Shown: positions 43,969-54,403 of the stretch, in pieces
How positions within the stretch are numbered: position 1 is the first letter of the stretch
Layout of the letters: each line of letters opens with the position of its first letter
Origin: Peribacillus simplex
GTDB lineage: Bacteria > Bacillota > Bacilli > Bacillales > DSM-1321
Reading direction: 5' to 3'
Assembly (NCBI RefSeq): GCF_900156045.1
Contig: NZ_FTMX01000007.1
Coordinates: 248,001 to 312,000, forward strand
DNA: 64,000 nt
Program-made: the position numbers and the translations under genes
Notes under the pieces: model-generated
What the model was told of the DNA's origin: nothing
Databases searched by the model: none
Seen by the model: the letters and a program-made list of their open reading frames with translations, nothing else

Positions 43969-44010
43969 TGTTGAGTGGCTGTTCAAAATGTACGGGAAAA
44001 AACTCCAAGC

Positions 44011-44133
44011 TTAACGACGGGATTTCTTCTCGGTATATCCACCAGCTCGATCTGCCTTTTTAAATTCGCGAGCATAAAGAATAGCTTGGGTACTAGTTAA
44101 GTTACTTTTCTCTTTATCGTGTTTTTTGAGCAA
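44011..44133 (-). CDS. yfhE: YfhE family small protein
   Basis: This 40-residue ORF starts with TTG at 44133, with GGAG about 9 nt upstream, and ends at TAA 44011-44013. It contains NLTSTQAILYAREFKKADRA and GGYTEKK, the hallmark of YfhE proteins, and lies exactly between yfhD and yfhF as in B. subtilis. It is very short and basic; function is unknown. The TTG start explains why it could be missed. Confidence 0.8.
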   Translation of the reverse strand: MLKKHDKEKSNLTSTQAILYAREFKKADRAGGYTEKKSRR

Positions 44134-44186
44134 TTAGATCATCTCCATTTCACTTAATATCCCTATTTTTTCCTAAAATGACCCTT

Positions 44187-45107
44187 TCATACGTGAGAAT
44201 CTTCTTTCAAGATATTTTGTAAAGCTTCTTTAAGGGTTGGGAAGGAGAAAGTGAATTCTTCCTCTTTAAGTTTAGTGGGAAGGACATTTTGTCCTTCAAG
44301 CACAAGTATGCTCATTTCCCCCAGCAGTTTTTTGAGAAAGAGGGGAGGTACGGGTAACCAATGTGGCCGGTGCAGGACAGCTCCTATCGTTTTCCCGAAT
44401 GTATCCATCTGAACGGGATTCGGTGCCGTAAAATTGACTGGGCCTTCTATCCGCTCATCGTTCATGCAAAAGATGATTGCACGGACCACGTCATGGATAT
44501 GAATCCAGGAAAGCCACTGATTCCCTTTGCCCATCTTTCCTCCGCCGAATAGTTTATAGGGGAGGACCATCATTGGCAGTGCGCCATCTTTTTCTCCAAG
44601 AATCACCCCAAATCTTGTTAGGACCAACCTTTTACAGTAAGAGCGTGATTTAGCCGCTTCCTTTTCCCATAGTTGTACAGTACGTGCCAAGAAATCATCA
44701 CCAAAGGATCCAGAGGTTTCGGTAAAGGTCTCATCGTCCGAAATACCATAATATCCGACTGCACTTGCATTAATGATGACGGACACTTTATCGGGCAATA
44801 TGGATATGATCCGGTTCATCTCTTTGGAAGCTTCGACCCTGCTTTCGACAATCCGGCGTTTTCGTTCAGGTGTCCAACGCCCGCTGTTCAGGGATGCACC
44901 AGCAAGGTTAATGAAAACATCTAGCCCCGCCAAGTGCTTTTCCGGCTTCGCCTCCTTGGTCAACCAGCCGATATATGTCAAATTAGTCTGTTTTTTAAAT
45001 TTATCGGGATGACGGGTCAAAATATATATGTCATGATTTTCTTTTAATAATTCATCAATAAGGGCTGTGCCGACAAAACCGCTTCCACCAGCAATGGCTA
45101 TTTTCAT
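44187..45107 (-). CDS. yfhF: TIGR01777 family epimerase-like protein YfhF
   Basis: This 306-residue atypical SDR has GGSGFVGTALI at residues 7-17, INLAGASLN, NASAVGYYG, RFGVILGEKDGALP, LSWIHIHDVV and a C-terminal DUF1731-like part. ATG 45107 follows AAGGAAG; a longer frame to 45167 is not needed. It is paralogous to the protein at 15487-16377. It is divergent from recX with 125 bp between. The family substrate is unknown; a role near cell division is suggested for other members only. Confidence 0.85.
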   Translation of the reverse strand: MKIAIAGGSGFVGTALIDELLKENHDIYILTRHPDKFKKQTNLTYIGWLTKEAKPEKHLAGLDVFINLAGASLNSGRWTPERKRRIVESRVEASKEMNRIISILPDKVSVIINASAVGYYGISDDETFTETSGSFGDDFLARTVQLWEKEAAKSRSYCKRLVLTRFGVILGEKDGALPMMVLPYKLFGGGKMGKGNQWLSWIHIHDVVRAIIFCMNDERIEGPVNFTAPNPVQMDTFGKTIGAVLHRPHWLPVPPLFLKKLLGEMSILVLEGQNVLPTKLKEEEFTFSFPTLKEALQNILKEDSHV

Positions 45108-45232
45108 GAAAACCACTTCCTTTCCCTTTCTTTCCTTCACTTTAACATGCCCATGTTCTTTTTTCATTTTTAGACATGCTATATATAGAAATGGTAAACG
45201 TAAAGGGGTAAAGTAGGGGTGGGGGTGGATTT

Positions 45233-46030
45233 ATGCCAAACATAACAAAAATAACAACCCAAAAGAAACGTAAAGATCGTTATAACATTTTCGTTGACGA
45301 AAAATATGCCTTCAGTGTAGATGAAGAAGTGCTATTGAAATTTCAGTTGAAAAAGGGAAAGGAACTTGATGACCTGCTTTTGGCTGAAATACAATTCCAT
45401 GACGAAATCCAAAAAGCATTTACCGATGCACTTAATTATTTATCATACCGAATGCGCTCGGAATCGGAAATTCGCCTTTATTTAAAAAAGAAGGAGACGG
45501 AAGAGCCGATCATTAAAGAAGCGATACATAAACTATACAGTTTTAACTATTTAGACGACCTTGAATTTGCCAAGGCTTACGTACGGACCCATGTGAATGG
45601 AGGCAATAAAGGGCCCACTACCCTTAAGCTCGAGCTTAAGGAAAAAGGGGTGCAAGAAAAGTTGGTTGTCGAGGCATTGAAGGAATACCCCTATGATATT
45701 CAGATTGAACATGCAAGGAAACTTGCTGGAAAAGCGGTCAAAAAGGAAAAAAACATTTCCCAACGAGCTTTAAGGCTGAAAGTTGAACAAACCCTGTTAC
45801 GGAAAGGTTTCCCTAGAGATGTCATCCATGAGGCACTTGAAGATGTGACGGTTGAAAAGGATGAAGATGAACAATGGGATTCTCTTTGCCACCATGCCGA
45901 AAAAATGCAACGCCGATATAAAAACCATGAAGGCTTCGAATATGAACAAAAAATGAAGCAGGCATTATACCGAAAAGGTTTTCCAATAGAATTGATTGAG
46001 CGTTATCTTTCCAATCCTGATGGGGATTAA
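45233..46030 (+). CDS. recX: Recombination regulator RecX
   Basis: The 265-residue protein of helical RecX repeats contains ALNYLSYRMRSESEIRLYL, YLDDLEFAKAYVRTHVNGG, GPTTLKLELKEKGV and a further LRKGFPRDVIHEAL. It is longer than proteobacterial RecX but normal for Bacillus. RecX modulates RecA filaments. ATG 45233 follows a G-rich AGGGGTGGGGG stretch. Its place between yfhF and yfhH is as in B. subtilis. Confidence 0.9.
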   Translation: MPNITKITTQKKRKDRYNIFVDEKYAFSVDEEVLLKFQLKKGKELDDLLLAEIQFHDEIQKAFTDALNYLSYRMRSESEIRLYLKKKETEEPIIKEAIHKLYSFNYLDDLEFAKAYVRTHVNGGNKGPTTLKLELKEKGVQEKLVVEALKEYPYDIQIEHARKLAGKAVKKEKNISQRALRLKVEQTLLRKGFPRDVIHEALEDVTVEKDEDEQWDSLCHHAEKMQRRYKNHEGFEYEQKMKQALYRKGFPIELIERYLSNPDGD

Positions 46031-46105
46031 GTGCATCAATAGCCAAATCACTAAATTTTGTTTAATATAGAAGTAAATTAATATTTCATTTAAGGAGTCA
46101 TATAT

Positions 46106-46417
46106 ATGAGTGACGTAAGATACAGCAAGTTGACCGCCTATGAACTACAACAGGAAATTGCAGCGTTGACTGAAAAAGCGAGAAAAGCGGAGCAATTGGG
46201 AATGATTAATGAATACTCCGTATTGGAACGAAAAGTGACGATGGCCAAGGCCTATTTGTTAAATCCGGATGATTTCAAAAAAGGTGAAATTTATCAAATT
46301 GACGGAGATCCCGGAGTCTATTTCAAAATTGATTATATGAACGGCGTATTCGCATGGGGTTACCGCTTAGGTGGAAGCGGTAAGGAAGAAGCACTTCCAA
46401 TTTCAATGTTGAAATAA
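46106..46417 (+). CDS. yfhH: YfhH family (DUF1811) protein
   Basis: A 103-residue protein with an N-terminal helical hairpin (SKLTAYELQQEIAALTEKAR) and a C-terminal beta barrel (FKKGEIYQIDGDPGVYFKI, then NGVFAWGYRLGG), the DUF1811/YfhH structure. ATG 46106 follows AAGGAG. Synteny with recX upstream and sspK downstream supports the call. Function is unknown. Confidence 0.9.
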   Translation: MSDVRYSKLTAYELQQEIAALTEKARKAEQLGMINEYSVLERKVTMAKAYLLNPDDFKKGEIYQIDGDPGVYFKIDYMNGVFAWGYRLGGSGKEEALPISMLK

Positions 46418-46420
46418 AAA

Positions 46421-46446
46421 GGAACCGGGGAAGTACCCGATTCCTT
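46421..46446. terminator. Weak hairpin between yfhH and sspK
   Basis: GGAACCGGG and CCCGATTCC form a 9-bp arm pair with one mismatch; T-poor tail TTCT. Confidence 0.5.
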
Positions 46447-46458
46447 CTGATGCACCTT

Positions 46459-46614
46459 TTAATTCGATCGCTCGTTTGATGCTTTCATTCTTTCTTGAGG
46501 GTGTGTATTAATACTCCCATCTGCACGCTTTGAAGCATATCTTGCCTTTGCACGTGGCTCGCCTTGGAATTTATTATTGTTTTGGTTGGGGAATCCTTTT
46601 TGTTTATTTCGCAA
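46459..46614 (-). CDS. sspK: Small acid-soluble spore protein K
   Basis: This 51-residue minus-strand ORF starts at TTG 46614, preceded by GGAGGAG. It contains [20 protein letters not shown] and [10 protein letters not shown], the conserved core of SspK (SASP K). SspK is a minor spore-core protein made in the forespore. It sits between yfhH and yfhJ as in B. subtilis, divergent from yfhJ. No sigma-G promoter could be identified with confidence. Confidence 0.9.
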   Translation of the reverse strand: MRNKQKGFPNQNNNKFQGEPRAKARYASKRADGSINTHPQERMKASNERSN

Positions 46615-46727
46615 ATTTTTCTCCTCCAAGCATCAGATTAAAGAAAGAAGCGTTTCCGCTTACCACTAGTATGGGTATGGGACAGTATAGTTCATTCTGT
46701 AAAAATATTGGCAATGAGGTGGTTCTA

Positions 46728-46994
46728 ATGAATGATTACCATGAAAGATTAACCAAGATACTGCTTGAGAAAAATGAACACATCACGTATGAGCAAGCTT
46801 TGACTTGGGTGGAATTATTATGGGAAGATTTCGAGGCGACCTATGCAAAGGCTGGGCATGAATATGCCGGAGAAGAAATGACATCGCGCGTTGTAATGAC
46901 CTGGATTGATAACTACGGAGAGCAATTCCACGAATTCATTGCAAAAAACCCTAAATATAAACAATTATTAAATCAGCAGAATCGAGTGCATTAA
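46728..46994 (+). CDS. yfhJ: YfhJ family protein (WVELL)
   Basis: The 88-residue protein contains YEQALTWVELLWEDFEATYA, the motif that names the WVELL family, and ends with a helical tail (FIAKNPKYKQLLNQ). ATG 46728 with GAGGTGG 5-6 nt upstream is the start; the frame remains open upstream to 46530, but that part overlaps sspK on the other strand and is not convincing. The position after sspK matches B. subtilis yfhJ. Function is unknown. Confidence 0.85.
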   Translation: MNDYHERLTKILLEKNEHITYEQALTWVELLWEDFEATYAKAGHEYAGEEMTSRVVMTWIDNYGEQFHEFIAKNPKYKQLLNQQNRVH

Positions 46995-47034
46995 AAAAGC
47001 TGATTCCAGAGGGGTTCCCTGGAATCAGCTCTTT
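46994..47034. terminator. Bidirectional terminator between yfhJ and yfhP
   Basis: The perfect 12-bp stem AGCTGATTCCAG / CTGGAATCAGCT has A6 before and CTTTTC after. Confidence 0.85.
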
Positions 47035-47048
47035 TCAATATGCAGTGA

Positions 47049-48026
47049 CTACAAAATAATATTCAATTTCTTCTGCAGTTTCGCTTCGCTAAAGATCCAG
47101 CCGGTATAAGAATTCAAGATATTCAATTCGCTGTCTAAATGGACCACTGCCACAAACGGGTAATATCCATTGCTGCGATATCTTAAATCGATAAAACGGA
47201 CTTCATAATATTCTTTTATCTGTTCGATTTCAAAGCGGTAAACCGGAGAAAAGGACAGAAAGGCTGCCAAGTTGATATCCTTCTTGGCGGCTTCGAGAAT
47301 TTCGCTTTCAGGCAATGGCACTCGATCGAACGTATCCAGAATCGTCACATATCCATTATCGGCCCGTGCCACATAATAATTCTTTTCGGTAATCACCGCA
47401 ATTTTCCAGCGGTGAAAACGCATGGTCGGTGATAAAAGAATTTTCCTTGCTCCAGGAATTTGCCGTTTGACCACTTTTTTTATAAAAGCTTGTTCCCTGA
47501 ATCTGGAAATGTAATAAATGACGAGTATTCCGTAAATGGAGAGAAATAAATAGCCTGGAGGAAATCCAAAGCCCCATAAGATCAGGCCGGCAACATGTAT
47601 TCCAAAAATGAACGGGTCAAATGTATTGATGACTCCTAAAGCTACCCATTTTGACGAAATCGGCCTAAGAGCCTGGGTCCCATAAGCATTAAATATATCC
47701 ACGAATACATGAAGGAATACGGCTAAAAAGGTCCAAAGCCAAAGATGAAGGTAATTTGCTTCAGGTATGATGGCGAAAAGTGCTCCGCTGATAATCAAGG
47801 GCCAAAGTAAAACAGCGGGAATGGAATGTGTGATTCCACGGTGGTTTCGTATATATACAGCGTTATTCCTTAATTTTAAAACAGTGTCAATGTCTGGAGC
47901 TTGTGATCCCAATATCGTACCTGCTATGACTGCACTTGCAGTGACTGGGCTCTGCGCAATGACAGGATCTAATGTGGCAAGACCTCCAAGGGCAATTCCC
48001 ATGACAAAGTGAGTACCTGTATCCAA
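47049..48026 (-). CDS. yfhP: Membrane-bound metal-dependent hydrolase-like protein YfhP
   Basis: The 325-residue protein has four or so N-terminal TM segments carrying the YdjM-type motif (GSQAPDIDTVLKL, then NHRGITHSIPAVLL, and VFVDIFNAYGTQAL), whose His/Asp residues suggest metal binding. A soluble C-terminal half follows. TTG 48026 is the likely start after GGGAGG. The gene is divergent from mutY, as in B. subtilis. The family is annotated as metal-dependent hydrolase without a proven reaction. Confidence 0.85.
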   Translation of the reverse strand: MDTGTHFVMGIALGGLATLDPVIAQSPVTASAVIAGTILGSQAPDIDTVLKLRNNAVYIRNHRGITHSIPAVLLWPLIISGALFAIIPEANYLHLWLWTFLAVFLHVFVDIFNAYGTQALRPISSKWVALGVINTFDPFIFGIHVAGLILWGFGFPPGYLFLSIYGILVIYYISRFREQAFIKKVVKRQIPGARKILLSPTMRFHRWKIAVITEKNYYVARADNGYVTILDTFDRVPLPESEILEAAKKDINLAAFLSFSPVYRFEIEQIKEYYEVRFIDLRYRSNGYYPFVAVVHLDSELNILNSYTGWIFSEAKLQKKLNIIL

Positions 48027-48232
48027 AAAACTAACCTCCCTGCCACAAATTGAAAAAAATGGTCTTCTCTCATCATACCGTATTTATATATTAACCATCA
48101 AATGAATAAAATTTTTACTTTTTTTCGTGCCCGTTACAAATAAATGGATATGAACATGATATTAAAAAAAGAATGACCTACTATAGGTATTCCCATTTTT
48201 GATAAGAGTTTAACATCTTTGGAGGAACTGAT

Positions 48233-49351
48233 GTGAAAGAAATAACGATCCCGACAATAGAAAAAATAAAAATCGAAGAATTTCAAAAAGATTTGGTTTC
48301 CTGGTTTCTCGAAGAACAAAGAGAATTGCCATGGAGGGAAAATAAGGATCCATACCGTGTTTGGGTTTCTGAAATAATGCTGCAGCAAACGAGGGTGGAT
48401 ACGGTGATTCCTTATTTCAACCGATTTGTGGAATGGTTTCCAACACTTGAGGATTTTGCCAATGCCGATGAAGAGAAAATCCTAAAAGCATGGGAAGGGC
48501 TGGGATATTACTCACGTGTAAGGAATCTGCATAGTGCCGTTCAGGAAGTGAAGGCATCCTATAATGGAATCGTACCGGATGATCCCGAGGAAATTTCAAA
48601 ATTGAAAGGTGTCGGCCCATATACAGCCGGTGCGATTCTTAGTATCGCATACGGCAAGCCGGAGCCAGCCGTTGATGGAAACGTCATGCGCGTTTTATCA
48701 AGGATATTGATGATATATGAAGACATAGCAAAGCCAAAGACAAGAAAAACATTCGAAGCTGCCGTAAGAAAGCTGATTGATCATGAACATACGTCTGCCT
48801 TCAATCAAGCCTTGATGGAACTTGGTGCATTAATCTGCACACCGGGTAAGCCTGCCTGCCTATTATGTCCCGTTCAAAGTCATTGTCTAGCATTTGAATC
48901 CGGAGTTCAGTCGGAATTGCCGATAAAAATTCAAAAGAAAAAAACGCGGGATGTACCAATTGTAGCTGCCGTTTTAACAAATGAAAAAGGTGAATATTTG
49001 ATTCACAAGCGAGCATCAGCAGGATTGCTTGCAAATCTTTGGGAATATCCGAACTTCGAAAACCATTCATCCCTTTTGCATAAGCGTGAATTCTTCGAGA
49101 GTCGGTTTCAGGAAATGTATGGCGTCAAACCTGAAATCACTGAATCACTTGTGAGGATTGAACATGTTTTCTCGCATCTCGTTTGGAAAGTGGACACATA
49201 TATCGGAGTGGTCAAAAAGGGCATCAGTGAAGAGACACTAAGAGAACAGCAACTTAAGTGGGTGAGTGAAGCAGAGATGGAGGAGTTTGCATTTCCGGTT
49301 TCCCACCAAAAAATGATGAAGGCGTATAAAGAAAAAGAACGAATTGAATAA
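48233..49351 (+). CDS. mutY: A/G-specific adenine glycosylase MutY
   Basis: The 372-residue repair enzyme has [20 protein letters not shown], the helix-hairpin-helix [12 protein letters not shown] with catalytic Asp in [10 protein letters not shown], and the 4Fe-4S cysteines in [17 protein letters not shown] (C-6x-C-2x-C-5x-C). A C-terminal MutT-like domain (from about residue 230) recognises 8-oxoG. It removes adenine opposite 8-oxoguanine. The GTG start at 48233 follows TTTGGAGGA. Confidence 0.95.
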   Translation: MKEITIPTIEKIKIEEFQKDLVSWFLEEQRELPWRENKDPYRVWVSEIMLQQTRVDTVIPYFNRFVEWFPTLEDFANADEEKILKAWEGLGYYSRVRNLHSAVQEVKASYNGIVPDDPEEISKLKGVGPYTAGAILSIAYGKPEPAVDGNVMRVLSRILMIYEDIAKPKTRKTFEAAVRKLIDHEHTSAFNQALMELGALICTPGKPACLLCPVQSHCLAFESGVQSELPIKIQKKKTRDVPIVAAVLTNEKGEYLIHKRASAGLLANLWEYPNFENHSSLLHKREFFESRFQEMYGVKPEITESLVRIEHVFSHLVWKVDTYIGVVKKGISEETLREQQLKWVSEAEMEEFAFPVSHQKMMKAYKEKERIE

Positions 49352-49405
49352 ATGCTCTCAATTGATATTATATGGTAATATAAGGGTATTGAGGGGGGCG
49401 CGGAA

Positions 49406-49678
49406 ATGAGGATACTCATTCAAGCATTCATGGGTTCAGTCATCATTCATGCTTTATATTTTGGGAGTGCGATAATGGTTGGGTCCATAAAAACGAGCCG
49501 ATATAAACCGGACATTGAAAATGCATGGGAACAAGTAGGGGCACTTCAGAATGAAACGGTATTCGGTAATGTAATTTCACCTTCTTTATATTCGTTAACA
49601 TTCTTTGGGACAGCTCTGATTTGCGCACTGGCTATAACCTCTTATAATAAAATTATGATTAAAAAAAGGCGCTATTGA
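49406..49678 (+). CDS. Small membrane protein of unknown function
   Basis: This 90-residue protein has two TM segments (about 5-27 and 58-80) flanking a short outer loop, and a basic C-terminus (KIMIKKRRY). ATG 49406 follows a G-rich GGGGGGCGCGG. It lies directly after mutY in the same direction and ends at a bidirectional terminator. I do not recognise a family. Confidence 0.65.
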   Translation: MRILIQAFMGSVIIHALYFGSAIMVGSIKTSRYKPDIENAWEQVGALQNETVFGNVISPSLYSLTFFGTALICALAITSYNKIMIKKRRY

Positions 49679-49691
49679 TTTGGGAGCATGA

Positions 49692-49724
49692 AAGAGGATA
49701 TCCGCTTAGATATCCTCTTCCTTT
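49692..49724. terminator. Bidirectional terminator
   Basis: The perfect 11-bp stem AAGAGGATATC / GATATCCTCTT with a 6-nt loop is followed by CCTTTTG. Confidence 0.8.
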
Positions 49725-49755
49725 TGTTGATTTTCAAAGCCATATCCGTATAAAA

Positions 49756-49980
49756 TCAATCGTAAAGGGTTTTCGTTCCATGAGTATAATCGGCTTCCTG
49801 CCTGTTGAGTCCGCCTCTATTTTCAATTTCTTTGACGATTTCGCTATGGATACTCTGTCCTTCTTGGTTTAAATAAGGTACCATTTGTTGAAGGGAGTGA
49901 TGAAAATAGGCAAGTTCGCTATTTTCCCAATCCGATTTTTTCATCATCGACAACTCTGTCATATCGCGTCCAACATACAT
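49756..49980 (-). CDS. yfhS: YfhS-like small protein
   Basis: The 74-residue soluble, acidic, helical protein contains MYVGRDMTELSMMKKSDW and ELAYFHHSLQQMVPYLNQEG. AAGGAGTG precedes ATG 49980. The position between mutY and fabL corresponds to yfhS of B. subtilis; the symbol rests mainly on that synteny. Function is unknown. Confidence 0.6.
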   Translation of the reverse strand: MYVGRDMTELSMMKKSDWENSELAYFHHSLQQMVPYLNQEGQSIHSEIVKEIENRGGLNRQEADYTHGTKTLYD

Positions 49981-50005
49981 AACAGTAACACTCCTTAAAA
50001 AATGA

Positions 50006-50797
<792 letters not shown>

Positions 50798-50878
50798 TGT
50801 TATTGGAAAAATTTAAATGTTTTTAGTTGGATAACACTCCTGGATAATGGTTATCTTATTATCGTGGAGGTGATATCA

Positions 50879-51148
50879 ATGGCTAAAAACATGAATAAAT
50901 CACAAGCAGGTACTAATGCTCAACAAGTGAGACAACAAAACGCGCAATCTCAACAAGGTCAAGGCCAATTCGGCACAGAATTTGCTTCTGAAACTAACGT
51001 TCAACAAGTGAGACAACAAAACGCGCAATCTCAACAAAAAAAAGGTCAAGCACAAGGCCAATTCGGTACAGAGTTTGCTTCTGAAACTAACGTTCAAGAA
51101 GTGAAACAACAAAACCAAAAATCTCAAAGCAATAAAAGCCAAGGCTAA
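50879..51148 (+). CDS. sspE: Gamma-type small acid-soluble spore protein
   Basis: This 89-residue Gln/Asn/Ser-rich protein has repeated [12 protein letters not shown] blocks followed by [15 protein letters not shown] segments, the gamma-SASP signature. It stores amino acids for germination and is cut by GPR at the TEFASE sites. ATG 50879 follows GGAGGTGAT. An exact 36-bp DNA repeat (50921-50956 and 51002-51037) underlies the protein repeats. It has its own terminator. Confidence 0.95.
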   Translation: MAKNMNKSQAGTNAQQVRQQNAQSQQGQGQFGTEFASETNVQQVRQQNAQSQQKKGQAQGQFGTEFASETNVQEVKQQNQKSQSNKSQG

Positions 51149-51159
51149 TTGCCGATTAA

Positions 51160-51190
51160 AAGCATCCTTCTTTTGAAGGGTGCTTTTTTT
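51160..51190 (+). terminator. Terminator of sspE
   Basis: AGCATCCTTC / GAAGGGTGCT with a TTTT loop is followed by T7. Confidence 0.9.
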
Positions 51191-51308
51191 TGCCTTTCAT
51201 TGGTGTCGACAAATGTTTCGTCGTATTTACATATTATGTCAAAGGAAAAAACGGATAAAAATAGAATATACATACTATAGAAAAAATACAGATTAGGAAG
51301 GTGCATTC

Positions 51309-51563
51309 ATGGAGGAATTTAACCGGCTTATAAACAACCAGTTGAAAACGATGGATAAGCTTTTACTTTTACAATCCGAAATCGAAAGATGCCAAGATAT
51401 AGAGAAGCAACTCCTTGCCCTGGAAGAGGAGAGTGAAGCAGTCACCATTCAGGAAGAGATTCAACTCAAAAAGCAGGAATTGAAAAGTATCCATGATATG
51501 TTCGAGAAGCAAACGGAAGAAGTCATCCGTTATTTTCAGCAAGGACAGGCTGCCATACGATAA
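51309..51563 (+). CDS. ygaB: YgaB family protein
   Basis: An 84-residue, almost entirely coiled-coil protein (LLLLQSEIERCQDIEKQLLA, then EEIQLKKQELKSIHDMF), as expected for YgaB. AGGAAGGTG lies upstream of ATG 51309. It sits between sspE and the DUF402 gene, the same neighbourhood as in B. subtilis. Function is unknown. Confidence 0.8.
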   Translation: MEEFNRLINNQLKTMDKLLLLQSEIERCQDIEKQLLALEEESEAVTIQEEIQLKKQELKSIHDMFEKQTEEVIRYFQQGQAAIR

Positions 51564-51796
51564 AGAACCGGCTAATTTCTTAGTTAAAATGGGTGGATGG
51601 TCAGACTTTTTCGACTTATTTACACATTTTCACTGGGAGATTAGCCACTTTTGTTTTAAATTTATGAATAAATCGCTATAATATAGGAATATAGGGTAAA
51701 TGGAAAAAAGTATATATTTTTAAATACACACAACACTGCAAACGGAATAGGGCACAGTACGCTGTCAGGGTGTCTATAGAAAGTAGGGAGAGATAA

Positions 51797-52327
51797 ATGG
51801 GGATTGTTCCTGCCGAAGGAGGAAAAATCCAAATCCATAGCTATAAACATAATGGACATATCCATCGTATCTGGGAAGAGACGACCGTTTTAAAAGGGAC
51901 CCAAAATCTGGTGATAGCAGCGAATGACCGTACTATGGTAACGGAATCAGATGGAAGGACCTGGATTACGAGAGAGCCGGCGATTTGCTATTTTCATTCA
52001 AAGTATTGGTTTAATGTTATTGGTATGTTGAGAGAGGACGGGGTTTATTATTATTGCAATATCAGTTCGCCGTTCACATACGAATCGGGAGCATTGAAAT
52101 ACATTGACTATGACCTGGACATTAAAGTATTCCCAGATATGACGTTTAATTTGCTGGATGAGGATGAATATGAAAGGCATCGGAAAGAAATGAATTACCC
52201 GGATGCCATCGATTCAATATTGAAACAGAACGTAGACTATTTGATTTATATGATACGCCAGCGAAAAGGACCATTCTCCGCAGAGTTTATTGATAGTTGG
52301 TATGAACGCTTTTTAACCTATCGATGA
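51797..52327 (+). CDS. ntdP: Nucleoside tri-/diphosphate phosphatase (DUF402, YgaC/Ntdp)
   Basis: This 176-residue DUF402 protein has [18 protein letters not shown] at the start, then [20 protein letters not shown] and the acidic metal/phosphate site [11 protein letters not shown] with LLDEDEY. Homologues hydrolyse nucleoside tri- and diphosphates. ATG 51797 follows TAGGGAGAG. It is in the yga block, with a terminator before ygaD. Confidence 0.85.
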   Translation: MGIVPAEGGKIQIHSYKHNGHIHRIWEETTVLKGTQNLVIAANDRTMVTESDGRTWITREPAICYFHSKYWFNVIGMLREDGVYYYCNISSPFTYESGALKYIDYDLDIKVFPDMTFNLLDEDEYERHRKEMNYPDAIDSILKQNVDYLIYMIRQRKGPFSAEFIDSWYERFLTYR

Positions 52328-52335
52328 TAGAAAGG

Positions 52336-52362
52336 GCCTGCTGCATAATTGGCAGGCTTTTT
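52336..52362 (+). terminator. Terminator of ntdP
   Basis: GCCTGC / GCAGGC with a 10-nt loop is followed by TTTTTC. Confidence 0.8.
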
Positions 52363-52566
52363 CATTATGTATCGTGCCTACCATCTGGTTCAATCCTTCA
52401 AGAATGCAGGAACCATTACACCTCCTATAAATGGTTATGAAGGTTATTGATGAAATCCTTTTGATAGTTAATCATCGAAAAGGAAAATATAATTGAATGG
52501 CGCATATAAGATATAAGATTCCAAATTGACAGTTTGGATTTAATGATTCAGAAAAGGAGGAAATCC

Positions 52567-54315
52567 GTGGGGAGCATTAAGAGATATTTGCAATTCGTCA
52601 AACCATATAAATGGCAGATAATCGGGACGGTACTGATTGGATTGCTAAAGTTCGCCATTCCGCTTTTGCTTCCATTGCTCAGTAAGTATATTGTGGATGA
52701 CATCATCGGAAATGGTGACCTGTCCAAAGCCGTGAAGTCCGAACGCCTTTTATGGGCAATGGCCATCATGATATTCATTTTCGTTGCAGTCAGACCGCCG
52801 ATTGAGTATTACCGTCAATATTTCGCTCAATGGACCGGAACGAAAATCTTATATGATATTCGTAATGATTTATTTACTCATATACAAAAACTGAGTTTTA
52901 AATATTATTCCAATACAAGGGTGGGCGAGGTCATTTCAAGGATGATCACGGATGTGGAACAAACGAAGAACTTTGTCATCACGGGTCTGATGAACCTTTG
53001 GCTCGATATCGCAACGATCATCATAGTGATAGTCATCATGTTTACGATGGACGTGAAGTTAACCATTGTATCGATCATCATGCTTCCATTTTACGCATTT
53101 TCGATCAAGCATTTCTTCGGCAAGCTGAGAACCTATACAAGGATTCGGTCCCAAGCGTTGGCGGATGTACAGAGTCACCTTCATGAACGAGTTTCAGGGA
53201 TGTCAGTCATCAAAAGCTTTGCAATAGAAGACAGGGAACAGGAATTGTTTGCGAAGCAGAACAAGAATTTCCTTGATAAGGCCCTAAAGCATACGAGCTG
53301 GAATGCTAAGTCATTTGCTGTCGTCAATACGATCACGGATATTGCCCCCCTGCTCGTGATAGGATTTGCCGGTTATCAGGTCATTCATGACCAATTGTCA
53401 CTGGGTACCATGGTTGCTTTCGTCGGCTTCATAGACCGGCTATATAATCCCCTCAGACGTTTAGTTAACTCTTCGACGACAATGACCCAGACATTGGCGT
53501 CCATGGACAGGGTTTTTGAGTTTGTGGATGAGAAGTATGATATCGATGACGAACCAGGGGCGAAAGAGCTGAAGCATGTGGATGGCCGAATAACCTTTCG
53601 GGATGTATCGTTTGCTTATGACGAGAAAGAGGCACCCGTTTTGAAACATATAAATTTGGATGTCAAACCAGGGGAAACCATTGCACTTGTCGGGATGAGC
53701 GGAGGCGGGAAATCCTCGATCGTCAGTTTGATTTCCCGTTTCTATGATGTGTCGGAGGGAAGGGTATTATTGGATGGGACGGATATCCGTAAATATCAAG
53801 TCCGCAGCCTAAGAGATAAAATAGGAATGGTTCTACAGGATAATATCTTATTTAGTGAATCGGTAAAGGCCAACATCCTTATGGGACGGCCCGATGCAAG
53901 TGATGAAGAAGTAGTTGAAGCGGCAAAGGCGGCGAATGCCCATGACTTCATCATGGGTCTAAAAGAAGGATATGAAACGAAAGTCGGGGAGCGGGGCGTT
54001 AAATTATCCGGAGGCCAAAAGCAGCGGGTGGCCATTGCGAGGGTATTTTTGAAAAACCCGCCAATCCTTGTTCTCGACGAAGCCACATCCGCATTGGATT
54101 TGGAAAGTGAACACTATATCCAGGAGGCGCTGGATATTTTGGCGAAAAACCGGACCACCATCATCGTGGCCCATCGGTTATCAACCATCACCCATGCCGA
54201 TCGGATCGTTCATATCGATAATGGGGAAATTACGGAAATGGGAAAACACGAAGAACTTATGAAAAAGCAAGGGCATTATTACAACCTATTTCAAGTGCAA
54301 CAATTGGATGCTTAA
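52567..54315 (+). CDS. ygaD: ABC exporter, fused permease/ATPase (YgaD)
   Basis: This 582-residue half-transporter has six TMs in residues 15-310 and a C-terminal ATPase with Walker [10 protein letters not shown], signature [15 protein letters not shown], Walker [13 protein letters not shown] and the H-loop AHRLST. It works as a homodimer or heterodimer exporting lipid-like or drug substrates. The start is GTG 52567, with AAAAGGAGG upstream; longer frames pass through that site. Synteny supports YgaD. Confidence 0.85.
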   Translation: MGSIKRYLQFVKPYKWQIIGTVLIGLLKFAIPLLLPLLSKYIVDDIIGNGDLSKAVKSERLLWAMAIMIFIFVAVRPPIEYYRQYFAQWTGTKILYDIRNDLFTHIQKLSFKYYSNTRVGEVISRMITDVEQTKNFVITGLMNLWLDIATIIIVIVIMFTMDVKLTIVSIIMLPFYAFSIKHFFGKLRTYTRIRSQALADVQSHLHERVSGMSVIKSFAIEDREQELFAKQNKNFLDKALKHTSWNAKSFAVVNTITDIAPLLVIGFAGYQVIHDQLSLGTMVAFVGFIDRLYNPLRRLVNSSTTMTQTLASMDRVFEFVDEKYDIDDEPGAKELKHVDGRITFRDVSFAYDEKEAPVLKHINLDVKPGETIALVGMSGGGKSSIVSLISRFYDVSEGRVLLDGTDIRKYQVRSLRDKIGMVLQDNILFSESVKANILMGRPDASDEEVVEAAKAANAHDFIMGLKEGYETKVGERGVKLSGGQKQRVAIARVFLKNPPILVLDEATSALDLESEHYIQEALDILAKNRTTIIVAHRLSTITHADRIVHIDNGEITEMGKHEELMKKQGHYYNLFQVQQLDA

Positions 54316-54340
54316 GGAGAAAAGGAAAAACAATATACAA

Positions 54341-54380
54341 AAGAAGACCATTCCTCTAACGGGAATGGTCTTTCTTTTTC
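54341..54380. terminator. Terminator between ygaD and the convergent DMT gene
   Basis: GACCATTCC / GGAATGGTC with an 7-nt loop is followed by TTTCTTTTTC; AAGAA on the other flank. Confidence 0.8.
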
Positions 54381-54403
54381 TTATTCGAACCGGTGGATAA
54401 ACG

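Noticed and set aside
46530..46727. N-terminal extension of yfhJ
   Set aside because: The upstream in-frame sequence overlaps sspK on the other strand. A good ribosome binding site directly precedes ATG 46728, and the family length fits the shorter protein.
50799..50878. Sigma-G promoter before sspE
   Set aside because: Such a promoter is expected, but I could not find a -35/-10 pair close enough to the forespore consensus to call it.
50921..51037. 36-bp exact direct repeat as a possible mobile or CRISPR-like element
   Set aside because: It lies entirely within sspE and is explained by the internal repeats of gamma-type SASP.
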